Shown here piece by piece: positions 36,050 to 43,299 of a DNA stretch of 64,000 nt. This stretch comes from Oscillibacter hominis (GTDB taxonomy: Bacteria; Bacillota; Clostridia; Oscillospirales; Oscillospiraceae). The notes under the pieces were generated by a model that had not been told where the DNA came from, searched no databases, and saw nothing but the letters and a program-made list of their open reading frames with translations. The translations under genes and the position numbers were made by a program. Numbering within the stretch: position 1 is the stretch's first letter; each line of letters starts with the position of its first letter. The stretch is taken from NCBI RefSeq assembly GCF_014334055.1, contig NZ_CP060490.1:2294001-2358000 (forward strand), read 5' to 3'.

Positions 36050-36081
36050 CTTCCTTAGTGAGCGCTTCTAACCCGGAGGTC
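36033..36081. repeat. Inverted repeat joining the tRNA fragment to the element
   Basis: Perfect 13-base arms GACCTCCGGGTTA (36033-36045, inside the tRNA fragment) and TAACCCGGAGGTC (36069-36081, inside the element), 23 bases apart. The element thus holds an inverted copy of part of the attachment sequence, a plausible recombinase-binding arrangement. Confidence 0.7.
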
Positions 36082-36117
36082 ATTTTTCATTTATCGCAGT
36101 CATATCAAGGGTTTCCA

Positions 36118-36165
36118 ACGTTAAATGCAAACCAACCCGTTCCAAAAAGGCGTTTGCATCAACGT
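36118..36165. repeat. Imperfect palindrome upstream of parA
   Basis: ATGCAAAC (36125-36132) and GTTTGCAT (36152-36159) are perfect 8-base arms, and outer arms ACGTT (36118-36122) and AACGT (36161-36165) extend the symmetry. Two direct ACTGCAAA units follow at 36214 and 36225, 11 bases apart. These may be arm-type integrase sites or a ParB/regulator site. Confidence 0.5.
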
Positions 36166-36311
36166 AGGACAAGGTATGCCAAAATCCCTTAAGTTTTGCC
36201 AATTCTTGATTTGACTGCAAACAAACTGCAAATGGTGATCCTGCCTAACCGCAATGAATTGCCGAAATCCCTAACTCGAAATTTCATAGGAAATAGAAAG
36301 AAGTATATCAT

Positions 36312-37136
36312 ATGGGAAAAATATTATCAATAACGAACTCTAAAGGCGGTGTGGGCAAGACCACCACCACCTTAAATCTCGGCGCTGCATTGGCCGATGA
36401 AGGCCAACGCGTTCTGTTGATTGACAATGATCCTCAAGGAAATTTAACCGCGGCCCTGGGCTATACCCCTACCGAGCAGAAGCAGACACTCTCGAAGCTT
36501 TTGCTGGCAGTCGTAGATGCCCCAGAGGATCTGGAATTGCATATCCCCCGTTCGATTCTCCATACCGGCATCGGCGTTGACCTGATTGCGGCAAACCGCC
36601 GCCTTGCCGACGCCGCCGCGCGCCTGCAGGTCATGCAGCTTTCCCAATACAATTCAGTTGGTGATGCTGATCGCACCTGCGAAAAGATGACAGACAGCAT
36701 CACCGCCCTGCTGCGCGACAGCTACGACTTCATCATTATCGACTGCGGCCTGAAATATGAACTGCTGACGGTCAATGCACTGGCCGCCTCTGACTACTGT
36801 ATAATTCCCGTGCAATCACACTTCCTCGCCAGCGAGGGAATTCCTGATGTACTGGACATGGTACGCTCTGTGAAAAGCAAATTCAATCCCCGACTTGAAA
36901 TCGCGGGAATTTTGCTGACCATGTATCAATCACGTCCTCAGCTCTGCCACAGTGTCCGATCCAGCGTCGGCGAGGTCTACGGCGACAACTGCCATGTCTT
37001 TGAACGGCCTATTGAGTATTCCATCAAAGTGGCGGAGTGTCCGGCTGCAGGTCAAAGCATTCTCTCCTATGAGCCGAAAAATCCGGCAGCCGCGTCCTAT
37101 CGCAGTTTGGCGGAGGAGGTGCGGCGGCTTGGCTAA
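36312..37136 (+). CDS. parA: ParA/Soj-family partition ATPase
   Basis: A 274-residue Walker-type ATPase. The deviant Walker A KGGVGKT is at residues 11-17, and the switch motifs are LIDNDPQGNLT (about 36-46) and FIIIDCGLK (about 140). The usual Asp in the IIDxxP motif region is kept, though CGLKYE replaces the common PPSL. It moves or stabilises DNA together with ParB; in ICEs it helps keep the circular form. It is the first gene inside the element, with a weak purine-rich ribosome binding site. It overlaps parB. Confidence 0.9.
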   Translation: MGKILSITNSKGGVGKTTTTLNLGAALADEGQRVLLIDNDPQGNLTAALGYTPTEQKQTLSKLLLAVVDAPEDLELHIPRSILHTGIGVDLIAANRRLADAAARLQVMQLSQYNSVGDADRTCEKMTDSITALLRDSYDFIIIDCGLKYELLTVNALAASDYCIIPVQSHFLASEGIPDVLDMVRSVKSKFNPRLEIAGILLTMYQSRPQLCHSVRSSVGEVYGDNCHVFERPIEYSIKVAECPAAGQSILSYEPKNPAAASYRSLAEEVRRLG

Positions 37137-38115
37137 AACCAATGTATCCGATATGCTCAAGCGCCGCATGAGCGCAACGCAGCAGGCATCAGAACTTGAA
37201 ATTGGCAATGACGCATACGAGAAAATCTTTCAACCCAGCGCATCAGCAAAGCAGCCGGTCATCCGAGATCTTCCAATGGACAAGCTGGTATCCTTTTTCA
37301 CGGCCGACATTGGTTTTAAGCCCTACCCACCTGCGCGCTTGAAAGCCTTCGCCGCACAGCTTGCCGAGGAAGGACTGTTTGAGCGCATTATCGTGCGGCC
37401 AATCTCCGGGAGTGACCGCTATGAAATCATCGCTGGAGAAAACCGCACAAGGGCAGGCCGCTTAAACGGATGGCCGGCAATGCCGGCAGAGATCATCGAG
37501 GCCGACGACGCCCGCGCGACCTCTATCGCCATTGCCACCAATCTGCTTCGCCGGCCAAAACTGACAATCATTGAGCGTGGCAAGGCATATAAGGCGTTAC
37601 TGGACATTGAGCGAAAACAGGGGTTCCGAAGTGACCTATCAACTTCTGGTGATTCTCGCCAGAGGTTCCTCGCCCGTGAAGTTGTCGCAGAATTTTTCGG
37701 CGTCACCGAATACGAAATCCGCAAGGCTGTCAAGCTGACGCAGTTGATTCCCGCGCTGGCGGAGATTCTCGAAAACACACCGAAGCAATTGAATCTGGCC
37801 TGCGCTGAGCTGATTGCCGACTATGACAGCGGTACGCAGGAGGCATTTACAGAGATGTGCAACATAGATGGGTACGCTTTGAACAAGTCAGCCGTCAAAC
37901 ACATCATCAGCAAATGCCCGCCGCCCTGTGCCGAGAAGCAGCAGATTTTCGCCGCCTGGCGGGAAAGCCGGGCGGCAGCGGAAAAACGCGCAATGGCACC
38001 GCCAAAAAAAATCAGCTTTGATCGCAAGAAATTCGCCCCCTATCTCAAAGAGCTGTCCAACGATAAGGAACTTGAGCGACTTTTTTTAGAATTTCTAAAA
38101 GAAAGGCTTTCATGA
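37129..38115 (+). CDS. parB: ParB-family partition protein
   Basis: A 328-residue ParB-like protein. The N-terminal nuclease-like domain has the box II motif GENRTRAGRLNGW (about residues 104-116) and NLLRRPKLTIIERGKA follows. A helix-turn-helix is visible around FLAREVVAEFFGVTEYEIRKA (about 182-202, quoted in part). The C-terminal third is basic and helical. I place the start at TTG 37129 because GGAGGAGGTG (37111-37120) lies eight bases upstream; it overlaps the parA end by eight bases. Starting at the internal ATG 37153 would lose that signal. Confidence 0.87.
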   Translation: MAKTNVSDMLKRRMSATQQASELEIGNDAYEKIFQPSASAKQPVIRDLPMDKLVSFFTADIGFKPYPPARLKAFAAQLAEEGLFERIIVRPISGSDRYEIIAGENRTRAGRLNGWPAMPAEIIEADDARATSIAIATNLLRRPKLTIIERGKAYKALLDIERKQGFRSDLSTSGDSRQRFLAREVVAEFFGVTEYEIRKAVKLTQLIPALAEILENTPKQLNLACAELIADYDSGTQEAFTEMCNIDGYALNKSAVKHIISKCPPPCAEKQQIFAAWRESRAAAEKRAMAPPKKISFDRKKFAPYLKELSNDKELERLFLEFLKERLS

Positions 38116-38128
38116 GGAGGACTGTACG

Positions 38129-38629
38129 ATGCGAGAAAACACATGTAAAAATGCAGATAGCACCGTCACCGAGAAAAAGCGCCATCGTCGAGCAGCAGTC
38201 GTATGGGTTTTAGATGAAACCGGGTACCATGCCATTCCGGAGGAGGAATATGAAGCAAGACAAATGGCCGAAATCGGTCCAGAGCAGTTAGAAGCACAAC
38301 AAGAAATTAAAGGTGCTCCCTCTGATACCTCATCAGACTCCGCCATGCAGGCTCCGAAAAAAGGAGCTCTGGAGAAAGTCGTTCCACCGTCAAGGCTTTC
38401 CGATAATGTTTCGGAAAGCAATTCGCAGGAGTCTGTAGAAGTAATGGAACCGCTTCCCGAAACTTATACCGTTGAGGATATTATGACAATCCTTCGGCTC
38501 GGCCGAAATGCAGCATATAACCTTGTGCATAGCAAGGCATTTCCAGTGATTAGAATTGGAAACCTATTGAGGATTCCGAAGTCTTCGTTTCATGAATGGC
38601 TAAACAGCTCTCCTGTGGTTTTCATGTGA
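38129..38629 (+). CDS. Excisionase-type DNA-binding protein
   Basis: A 166-residue protein. Residues about 110-163 form a MerR/excisionase-type winged helix: TYTVEDIMTILRLGRNAAYN, then a wing with FPVIRIGNLLRIPKSSFHEWL. This is the helix-turn-helix 17 / SinI-like excisionase pattern. The N-terminal 100 residues are polar and probably disordered, starting with a basic patch KKRHRRAAVVWV. It is 14 bases after parB with GAGGAG upstream, so it is in the parAB operon, and a terminator follows. It could be the element's excisionase or a regulator of transfer. Confidence 0.75.
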   Translation: MRENTCKNADSTVTEKKRHRRAAVVWVLDETGYHAIPEEEYEARQMAEIGPEQLEAQQEIKGAPSDTSSDSAMQAPKKGALEKVVPPSRLSDNVSESNSQESVEVMEPLPETYTVEDIMTILRLGRNAAYNLVHSKAFPVIRIGNLLRIPKSSFHEWLNSSPVVFM

Positions 38630-38683
38630 GAAATCGATATCGGTTTACAATCAGCAAAGAGGTTGCACAAAATGTACTCCTTG

Positions 38684-38719
38684 AAATGAAACCGTGACAG
38701 CTTTGTCACGGTTTCATTT
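38684..38719 (+). terminator. Terminator of the parA-parB operon
   Basis: Perfect 16-bp stem (arms 38684-38699 and 38704-38719) with a GCTT loop, ending in ATTTTTG. Confidence 0.85.
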
Positions 38720-38779
38720 TTGAAGAGGCTATAGCTGCAACAGGCCCCCAGCACATTATCATACAAACAAGCCAAGCTT

Positions 38780-38810
38780 GGCGCCGCAATATGCGGCGCC
38801 GGGCTTTTTT
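38780..38810 (+). terminator. Second terminator-like hairpin before the surface module
   Basis: GGCGCCGCA and TGCGGCGCC arms with a three-base loop, then GGGC and six T. It lies 28 bases before the next gene, so it may be a second terminator or an attenuator in that gene's leader. Confidence 0.65.
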
Positions 38811-38837
38811 ATTGCCCAAATGAAAGGAGATTTTCAG

Positions 38838-39230
38838 ATGGAGTCTATTTCGGCCGCCAAATTCCGCGTTGCCCCTTTCGACGCAGCGGCCTGCGTGTGG
38901 AGAAAGCGCATGGGGCTTCTTACCTCCGATGAAGAACCGGACGCAAGCGCGGTGAATGTAATCGCGCGTATGTATGCCAGCTTGCTCTATGGACATCTTT
39001 GTGAAACGCTGCCAGGCCAGGATGTCGCCTGTCGGGAATTGATCGCCCGTGCAGCTAAACAGGATGCGCCTCAAAAGATGCTGACACTCTGTTCCGTGTA
39101 CGACGCGATCTATCTCAGTCTGCCGGAGCCAATTTGGTGGATCAGCGGTGACTTAAAGCTGGCCTCCGCTTTTGTGGACAGTTTCTTCGCATGGCTCTCG
39201 GTATTTACCGGCGAAATGGAGGTGATATAA
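38838..39230 (+). CDS. Conserved-looking ICE protein of unknown function
   Basis: A 130-residue mainly helical protein that I do not recognise. It is soluble, with a Cys/Trp motif (AACVWRKRMGLLTSDEEPDA) in the N-terminal third and an aromatic C-terminal part (PIWWISGDLKL, FFAWLSVF). The start at 38838 follows AAAGGAG. Four bases separate it from the next gene, which looks like a RelE-fold protein, so it might be the antitoxin partner, but no DNA-binding motif is visible. Confidence 0.6.
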   Translation: MESISAAKFRVAPFDAAACVWRKRMGLLTSDEEPDASAVNVIARMYASLLYGHLCETLPGQDVACRELIARAAKQDAPQKMLTLCSVYDAIYLSLPEPIWWISGDLKLASAFVDSFFAWLSVFTGEMEVI

Positions 39231-39233
39231 CCT

Positions 39234-39626
39234 ATGCGTGAAATTAAAATCTACTGCCCTCCGGGAACACGCGGGCCGCTGATGGATTTTTTAGCGGGGC
39301 TGAAAGAAAAACTGAGGGATAAGCTGCTCTGGCAGATTTTTCGACTATCTCAGATCCCCCTGTGCGATTTGAAAGAACCGCATTTCAAACACTTCGTCTT
39401 GGAGAAATACAACCAGCTTTATGAGCTGCGGGAGAAAAATAAGATTCTGGTCCGAATCATTTTCACAATTCAGGATGGCAATATCATTTTGTTGGTACCC
39501 TTTGTCAAACGCCAGCCTCGAGATGCCATGCGGGCGCTCGACTTATCCCTTAAAATGCTCGCGGACATCCGGGAGCACCCGGAGTACGCAGTAGAATTCA
39601 ACTTTCAAGAGGAGGATAGTACATGA
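39234..39626 (+). CDS. RelE/HigB (Gp49-like) fold protein, possible toxin
   Basis: A 130-residue protein. The segment YNQLYELREKNKILVRIIFTIQ (about residues 60-82, quoted in part) followed by ILLVPFVKRQPRDAMRALDLS matches the phage Gp49/HigB toxin pattern: LYELR, a hydrophobic beta strand with an Arg, then a FVK motif and a helix. Members cleave mRNA on the ribosome. A partner antitoxin with a clear helix-turn-helix is not next to it, so the toxin role is uncertain. The stop overlaps the start of a 33-residue gene by four bases. Confidence 0.55.
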   Translation: MREIKIYCPPGTRGPLMDFLAGLKEKLRDKLLWQIFRLSQIPLCDLKEPHFKHFVLEKYNQLYELREKNKILVRIIFTIQDGNIILLVPFVKRQPRDAMRALDLSLKMLADIREHPEYAVEFNFQEEDST

Positions 39627-39724
39627 AAAGAGCGTTACTCACCAGCATCACCGCAGCGGCGGCCGTCGCACTCGTTGCGGCGGGGCTCATATTTTTAACG
39701 AAATGGAGGAGCACAACCCTATGA
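39623..39724 (+). CDS. 33-residue single-pass membrane peptide
   Basis: A very short gene that fits exactly between two others: ATG overlaps the previous stop (ATGA) and its TGA overlaps the next ATG (ATGA). GAGGAGG lies upstream. The peptide has a basic start (MKRALL), one hydrophobic helix of about 20 residues (ITAAAAVALVAAGLIFL) and a basic tail KWRSTTL. It looks like a small membrane protein, or a leader that couples translation of its neighbours. Codon placement makes chance unlikely, but no homology is known to me. Confidence 0.55.
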   Translation: MKRALLTSITAAAAVALVAAGLIFLTKWRSTTL

Positions 39725-40644
39725 AAAAATTAGCAGCATCCGGCATTGCCCTGATAATAGCCCTTTTCTGCTCTGTCAACGCCTTTGCTATGGAGGTTCC
39801 GACAGGTACAACGGTCCAGACACTCAATGGCGTTCAGCAGTATATCAAGACATATACTGTGGCGCCGGACACCGATCCGCAATCCTTGATTGAGGAGCCA
39901 TTTGACTACGAAGGCTATACCTACACCTTTTCCTCGATTACAAAAGAGACGACACCCTTTGAGGACAGCAAAGGACATACCGAAATCATCACGGTGGAGA
40001 CCGAGAAAAAAGACCTGTCTGCCGTTTTGGCAGTGCTGTCACCTACCATGGAATTCAACGATGGGGAGTACAGCGGTACATTAAGCCTGGATCATACTAC
40101 CATCCAGACAGAGGCGGCAGGATACACGACCAAAAGCTACACCGTCAGCGAAACAAAGGAAATCGGTAATCTCGACAGCAACGACATGTCCTATGTTCCC
40201 GCAAGCACCGTAAAGGATGGCAAAACCATTCAGCTCCAGTCTGTCGATTGGCAGGTGCAGGGTACGACTTTGGTGGACGATGTGCTTGTTCCATCCCAGT
40301 ATAAAGCAGTTGCCACCTATTCCGGTCAGGCCTATTACAATGCCGCTACCGGATATATCACCACTGCAGAATATGTGGGAGAGGTTTCCTGCAGCGGAAT
40401 TGAAAACATTGCCTATACCGTAACCTACACGGGAGAGCCGACGCTCATCCCGGAAAGCGATGAGGGCGGTTGGGTGGCTGCCTTTTTCAAAGGCTATGTT
40501 CCCATCCTGATCAGCGGGCTTGGCATTGCGGCCATTGTCGTTCTTGCCGGCCTGTTGATTCATTCCAGAAAGCAGGTCCGCACGCTGCAGGAACAAATTA
40601 TTGAGATACCTGAAGATGAGGAGGAACCAGAGGATGAAGCTTAA
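39721..40644 (+). CDS. Membrane-anchored surface protein of the sortase module
   Basis: A 307-residue exported protein. Signal peptide about 1-23 (ending VNAFA), a beta-rich outside domain to about residue 255, a transmembrane helix at about 263-288 (ILISGLGIAAIVVLAGLLI) and a short acidic cytoplasmic tail EDEEEPEDEA. The two similar stretches around YTYTFSSITKETTPFED and KSYTVSETKEIGNLD suggest an internal duplication of a beta-sandwich. No enzyme motif. The start at 39721 overlaps the small peptide gene; its end overlaps the sortase start by 11 bases. It may position the sortase or adhesin at the membrane. Confidence 0.65.
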   Translation: MKKLAASGIALIIALFCSVNAFAMEVPTGTTVQTLNGVQQYIKTYTVAPDTDPQSLIEEPFDYEGYTYTFSSITKETTPFEDSKGHTEIITVETEKKDLSAVLAVLSPTMEFNDGEYSGTLSLDHTTIQTEAAGYTTKSYTVSETKEIGNLDSNDMSYVPASTVKDGKTIQLQSVDWQVQGTTLVDDVLVPSQYKAVATYSGQAYYNAATGYITTAEYVGEVSCSGIENIAYTVTYTGEPTLIPESDEGGWVAAFFKGYVPILISGLGIAAIVVLAGLLIHSRKQVRTLQEQIIEIPEDEEEPEDEA

Positions 40645-41424
40645 ACATACGGCCTTGAGTCTGGGGGCGGCGCTTTGCCTGTCGCTTTCCATGACCGTCG
40701 GTGCCAGTGCGCTGGAGTACAATATCGACGCTGTGGAAGAAACGGAATATTATCGTTCCACCAATTATGAATCTGCTTATCGGTCGGAATACAATTACGG
40801 CGGTCCGAATGCGATCGACTATGACATTCCGGAGCTGCCATATGGTATCTCCAGCAATGCCTCTATTGGCCCGATGGAGAAGGTTCCCCTTCCTGGCTTA
40901 AATGTGTCTCCCAACGGAGGTGCAGAATCAGTAGGAGCTATCGGAAACAGCGACAGCGGACTCTATGTTCCGGTGATTCCGGAAAATCCGTCCTTGCCCG
41001 TTTATCAGCAGCCTGCCTACACCAGCACCGCAGACATGGTGCGTAAAGACGGGAGCATAGGTACTCTCAAAATTCCCACGCTGGACATCAATATGAAAGT
41101 CTGGGAGGGCGAAACCAATGCCAGCATGGCCAAGGGGCTGGGGCATTACAGCAGCACCTCCGGCTGGGATGGAAATATAGGCGTCTGTGGACACAACCGC
41201 GGGGCGAAGTACACCATTGGCGATATCAAAGATTTGGAGATCGGCGACACCATCACCTACACCACCGTTTACGGCACTAGGACATATAAAGTGGTATTCG
41301 TCGGTACCATCTCCAGTACCGATTGGTCTTGCAGGCAACCGCCGACAACCGAATCACACTGACAACCTGCCTTGCCAACCGGCCCAATTTCAGGGTCTGC
41401 GTGCAGGCCGTCGCCGTGAAATAG
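40634..41424 (+). pseudogene. Sortase (class D-like), frameshifted before the catalytic Cys
   Basis: The intact frame runs 40634-41362: signal peptide about 1-26, a Pro/Gly/Ser linker to about 135, and a sortase beta-barrel with GTLKIPTLDINMKVWEG and the catalytic His187 in CGHNRG. After Trp231-Ser232 the frame reads into a premature stop. A shift back by one base at about 41329 restores LQATADNRITLTTC (Cys246) and NRPNFRV (Arg254), the rest of the active site, ending at 41424. So one base appears to be missing around 41327-41331. No classic slippery heptamer is present. There is no transmembrane anchor other than the signal peptide. Sequencing error is possible. Confidence 0.82.
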
Positions 41425-41487
41425 CCTATCGCCGCAAAGCCTTGCGGCATCAGGAGTTTTGGTGGCAAAAGCATTTCAAATAATCCT

Positions 41488-41516
41488 TTGACAAGCGGCA
41501 AAAGCTGTATTATGCT
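41488..41516 (+). promoter_or_regulatory. Promoter of the 66-residue and SLH/transglutaminase genes
   Basis: TTGACA at 41488-41493, 17-base spacer, TATGCT at 41511-41516. Start of transcription near 41523, 40 bases before the ATG at 41563. The bases 41425-41487 hold nothing else I can name. Confidence 0.7.
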
Positions 41517-41562
41517 CTAATCCCGGGAACCTATAAAACTACTTAAAATAGGAGGGTCAGTT

Positions 41563-41763
41563 ATGCAGCAATTCAGCCGCCGACCAAAGGAAAAATCCGT
41601 TTGTATCCGCATGGATATCACTGTTGACCTTCCGGAAGAGCTGGCAAACGAAGCAGAGCGTCTTGGCATCTGCCGCTTTGATGAATGTATCTATGATGAA
41701 AAGACAAAGCGAATGACGGCAAGCGTAACAACAAAATTCTATCAAATACGGAAGGGGGCGTGA
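41563..41763 (+). CDS. 66-residue protein of unknown function
   Basis: Basic N-terminus (QQFSRRPKEKSVCIRMDI), then a predicted alpha/beta fold with PEELANEAERLGICRFDECIYDEK (quoted in part). It resembles a small DUF-type protein associated with ribbon-helix-helix regulators, but I cannot assign a family. GGAGGG precedes the ATG, and it is four bases upstream of the SLH/transglutaminase gene. Confidence 0.5.
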   Translation: MQQFSRRPKEKSVCIRMDITVDLPEELANEAERLGICRFDECIYDEKTKRMTASVTTKFYQIRKGA

Positions 41764-41767
41764 TACG

Positions 41768-43135
41768 ATGAAAAAGATGAAGCGTCTTCTGGCATTCCTG
41801 CTCGCGGCCGCTCTGCTGCTGAGTGGTACGGCGCTGGCCGCGGAGCCGGAAAGCGAGGTGCAGACGGCTGCCGCGCATCTTAAAGAACAAGGTATCCTTC
41901 TCGGTAATGAGAGGGGTGACTTGATGCTGGACAGCGGCCTGACCCGCGCGCAGCTTGCAGCTCTGCTCACCCGCCTGCATGGCGAAGGCGAAGTGGACCC
42001 AGCCATGTATGAATGGGCCTGCTATTTCACCGATGTTCCGGCGTGGGCCAGGCCCTATGTGGGTTACTGCGTTGCCATGCTGCTGATGAACGGCTACAAC
42101 AGCGCCCAATTCGGTCCAAGCGACATGGTCAGCCCGGAAATGGCCTGTACGGTAATGCTTCGCACTTACGGATATGCAAACAGCGAAGGCAGCGCATGGA
42201 ATTACAATACCGCCTGCGCCTATGCCGCAGCGCAAGGGCTTCTGGACGAGGCCGCGGCGCAAGGAAGTGTAATCACCCGCGGCGACATGGCAGTCTTGAT
42301 CTGCCGCGCGCTGCAAAAGGAGGCTGAGCAGACACCGAATCCGCAGGGCGATGCCGTTTTGAAAAATCCGGATGGCTCTATCACCATCACGCAGGAATCC
42401 TGGAGCCGCGAGGATTTTTCCCAGCAGGCCAACCCCGCCATCTTCACCGGAGCCTATACCCGGAAGCTCTACAACACCTTCCGTCAGACGATCGTGGATT
42501 TCGGTACGGATAAGAGTGCGGGTGATCGGTGCGCCTATACCATGGTCAGCGTCGAAGACTACAGCATTGCCGTGAACCTAATGGGGCGAATGGACGGCGT
42601 CCTTCGGTATGAACACTATGTACCCGCAAACTTACGCAATTACTATGAATATCTGGACTACTTTGCCGTGTCGGCAGCCATGCCGGAAAACTATCAGGAT
42701 GCTTACGATTTCGTTCAGCCTGTTCTCGAAAAAGTGAACCAGATGGATTCTGACAGGGATAAGGTCACATATCTCAATGACTATCTCTGTACGCTGCTGA
42801 CCTATGAGGAAGGGGCGGCACCAGGTATTACGCAGACTTTTTCAGATAACGGCCGTGAGATTGAAGCGGCCTGCGGTACTTACACCCGTGCATTCAGTTT
42901 TTTATGTTCTGCGGCTAAAATACCGTGTATAAAGATTCATTCCGCTAATCACGGCTGGAATCTGGTGTATTTAGATTCTCAATGGCTCCATGTGGATGTA
43001 ACCAACAATGACTGTTCTGCAAATACACACAACCTGCTTCTCAGCAAGACCTCGCTTGGCTACATTGATGAAGCACCTGAGATGACCGCGTTCCTCAAAG
43101 AATTAATTATTCCTGGTTCAACTTCAGTAAATTAG
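41768..43135 (+). CDS. SLH-domain protein with transglutaminase-like domain
   Basis: A 455-residue exported protein. Signal peptide about 1-25. Residues about 30-180 contain three S-layer homology motifs (LTRAQLAALLTRL, FTDVPAWARPYVGYCVA, ITRGDMAVLICRAL) that bind wall polysaccharide. The C-terminal half carries a transglutaminase/protease-like triad: Cys369 in AACGTYTRAF, His395 in NHGWN and Asp410 in HVDVTNND. Bacterial relatives may be wall-linked proteases or cross-linkers. It sits between the sortase and the thioester/Cna-B adhesin, which suggests a role in processing or cross-linking surface protein; that is inference. Confidence 0.8.
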   Translation: MKKMKRLLAFLLAAALLLSGTALAAEPESEVQTAAAHLKEQGILLGNERGDLMLDSGLTRAQLAALLTRLHGEGEVDPAMYEWACYFTDVPAWARPYVGYCVAMLLMNGYNSAQFGPSDMVSPEMACTVMLRTYGYANSEGSAWNYNTACAYAAAQGLLDEAAAQGSVITRGDMAVLICRALQKEAEQTPNPQGDAVLKNPDGSITITQESWSREDFSQQANPAIFTGAYTRKLYNTFRQTIVDFGTDKSAGDRCAYTMVSVEDYSIAVNLMGRMDGVLRYEHYVPANLRNYYEYLDYFAVSAAMPENYQDAYDFVQPVLEKVNQMDSDRDKVTYLNDYLCTLLTYEEGAAPGITQTFSDNGREIEAACGTYTRAFSFLCSAAKIPCIKIHSANHGWNLVYLDSQWLHVDVTNNDCSANTHNLLLSKTSLGYIDEAPEMTAFLKELIIPGSTSVN

Positions 43136-43220
43136 CGATATGTCAAGCGCATTCATCGCGTTTATGAACGGCGCGGCAGACTATCCGCGCCTATTCAGAT
43201 AAGATAGTTTCATGCCCTAT

Positions 43221-43266
43221 AAAAAGCAGACTGTTCACGCTATAGTGCGTGAATAGCCTGCTTTTT
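43221..43266 (+). terminator. Terminator between the SLH gene and the adhesin
   Basis: AAAAAGCAG...TTCACGC and GCGTGAA...CTGCTTTTT form an interrupted stem of about 17 bp with a TATA loop. It probably ends the SLH transcript; the adhesin would then need a promoter in 43140-43220, where I see no clear one. Confidence 0.65.
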
Positions 43267-43299
43267 CTATACCCACTTTTCGCTGAAAGGAGTTTCGCT

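Noticed and set aside
41320..41335. Programmed -1 frameshift in the sortase gene
   Set aside because: No X-XXY-YYZ slippery sequence at the shift point and no clear stimulating hairpin directly after it; a one-base deletion is simpler.
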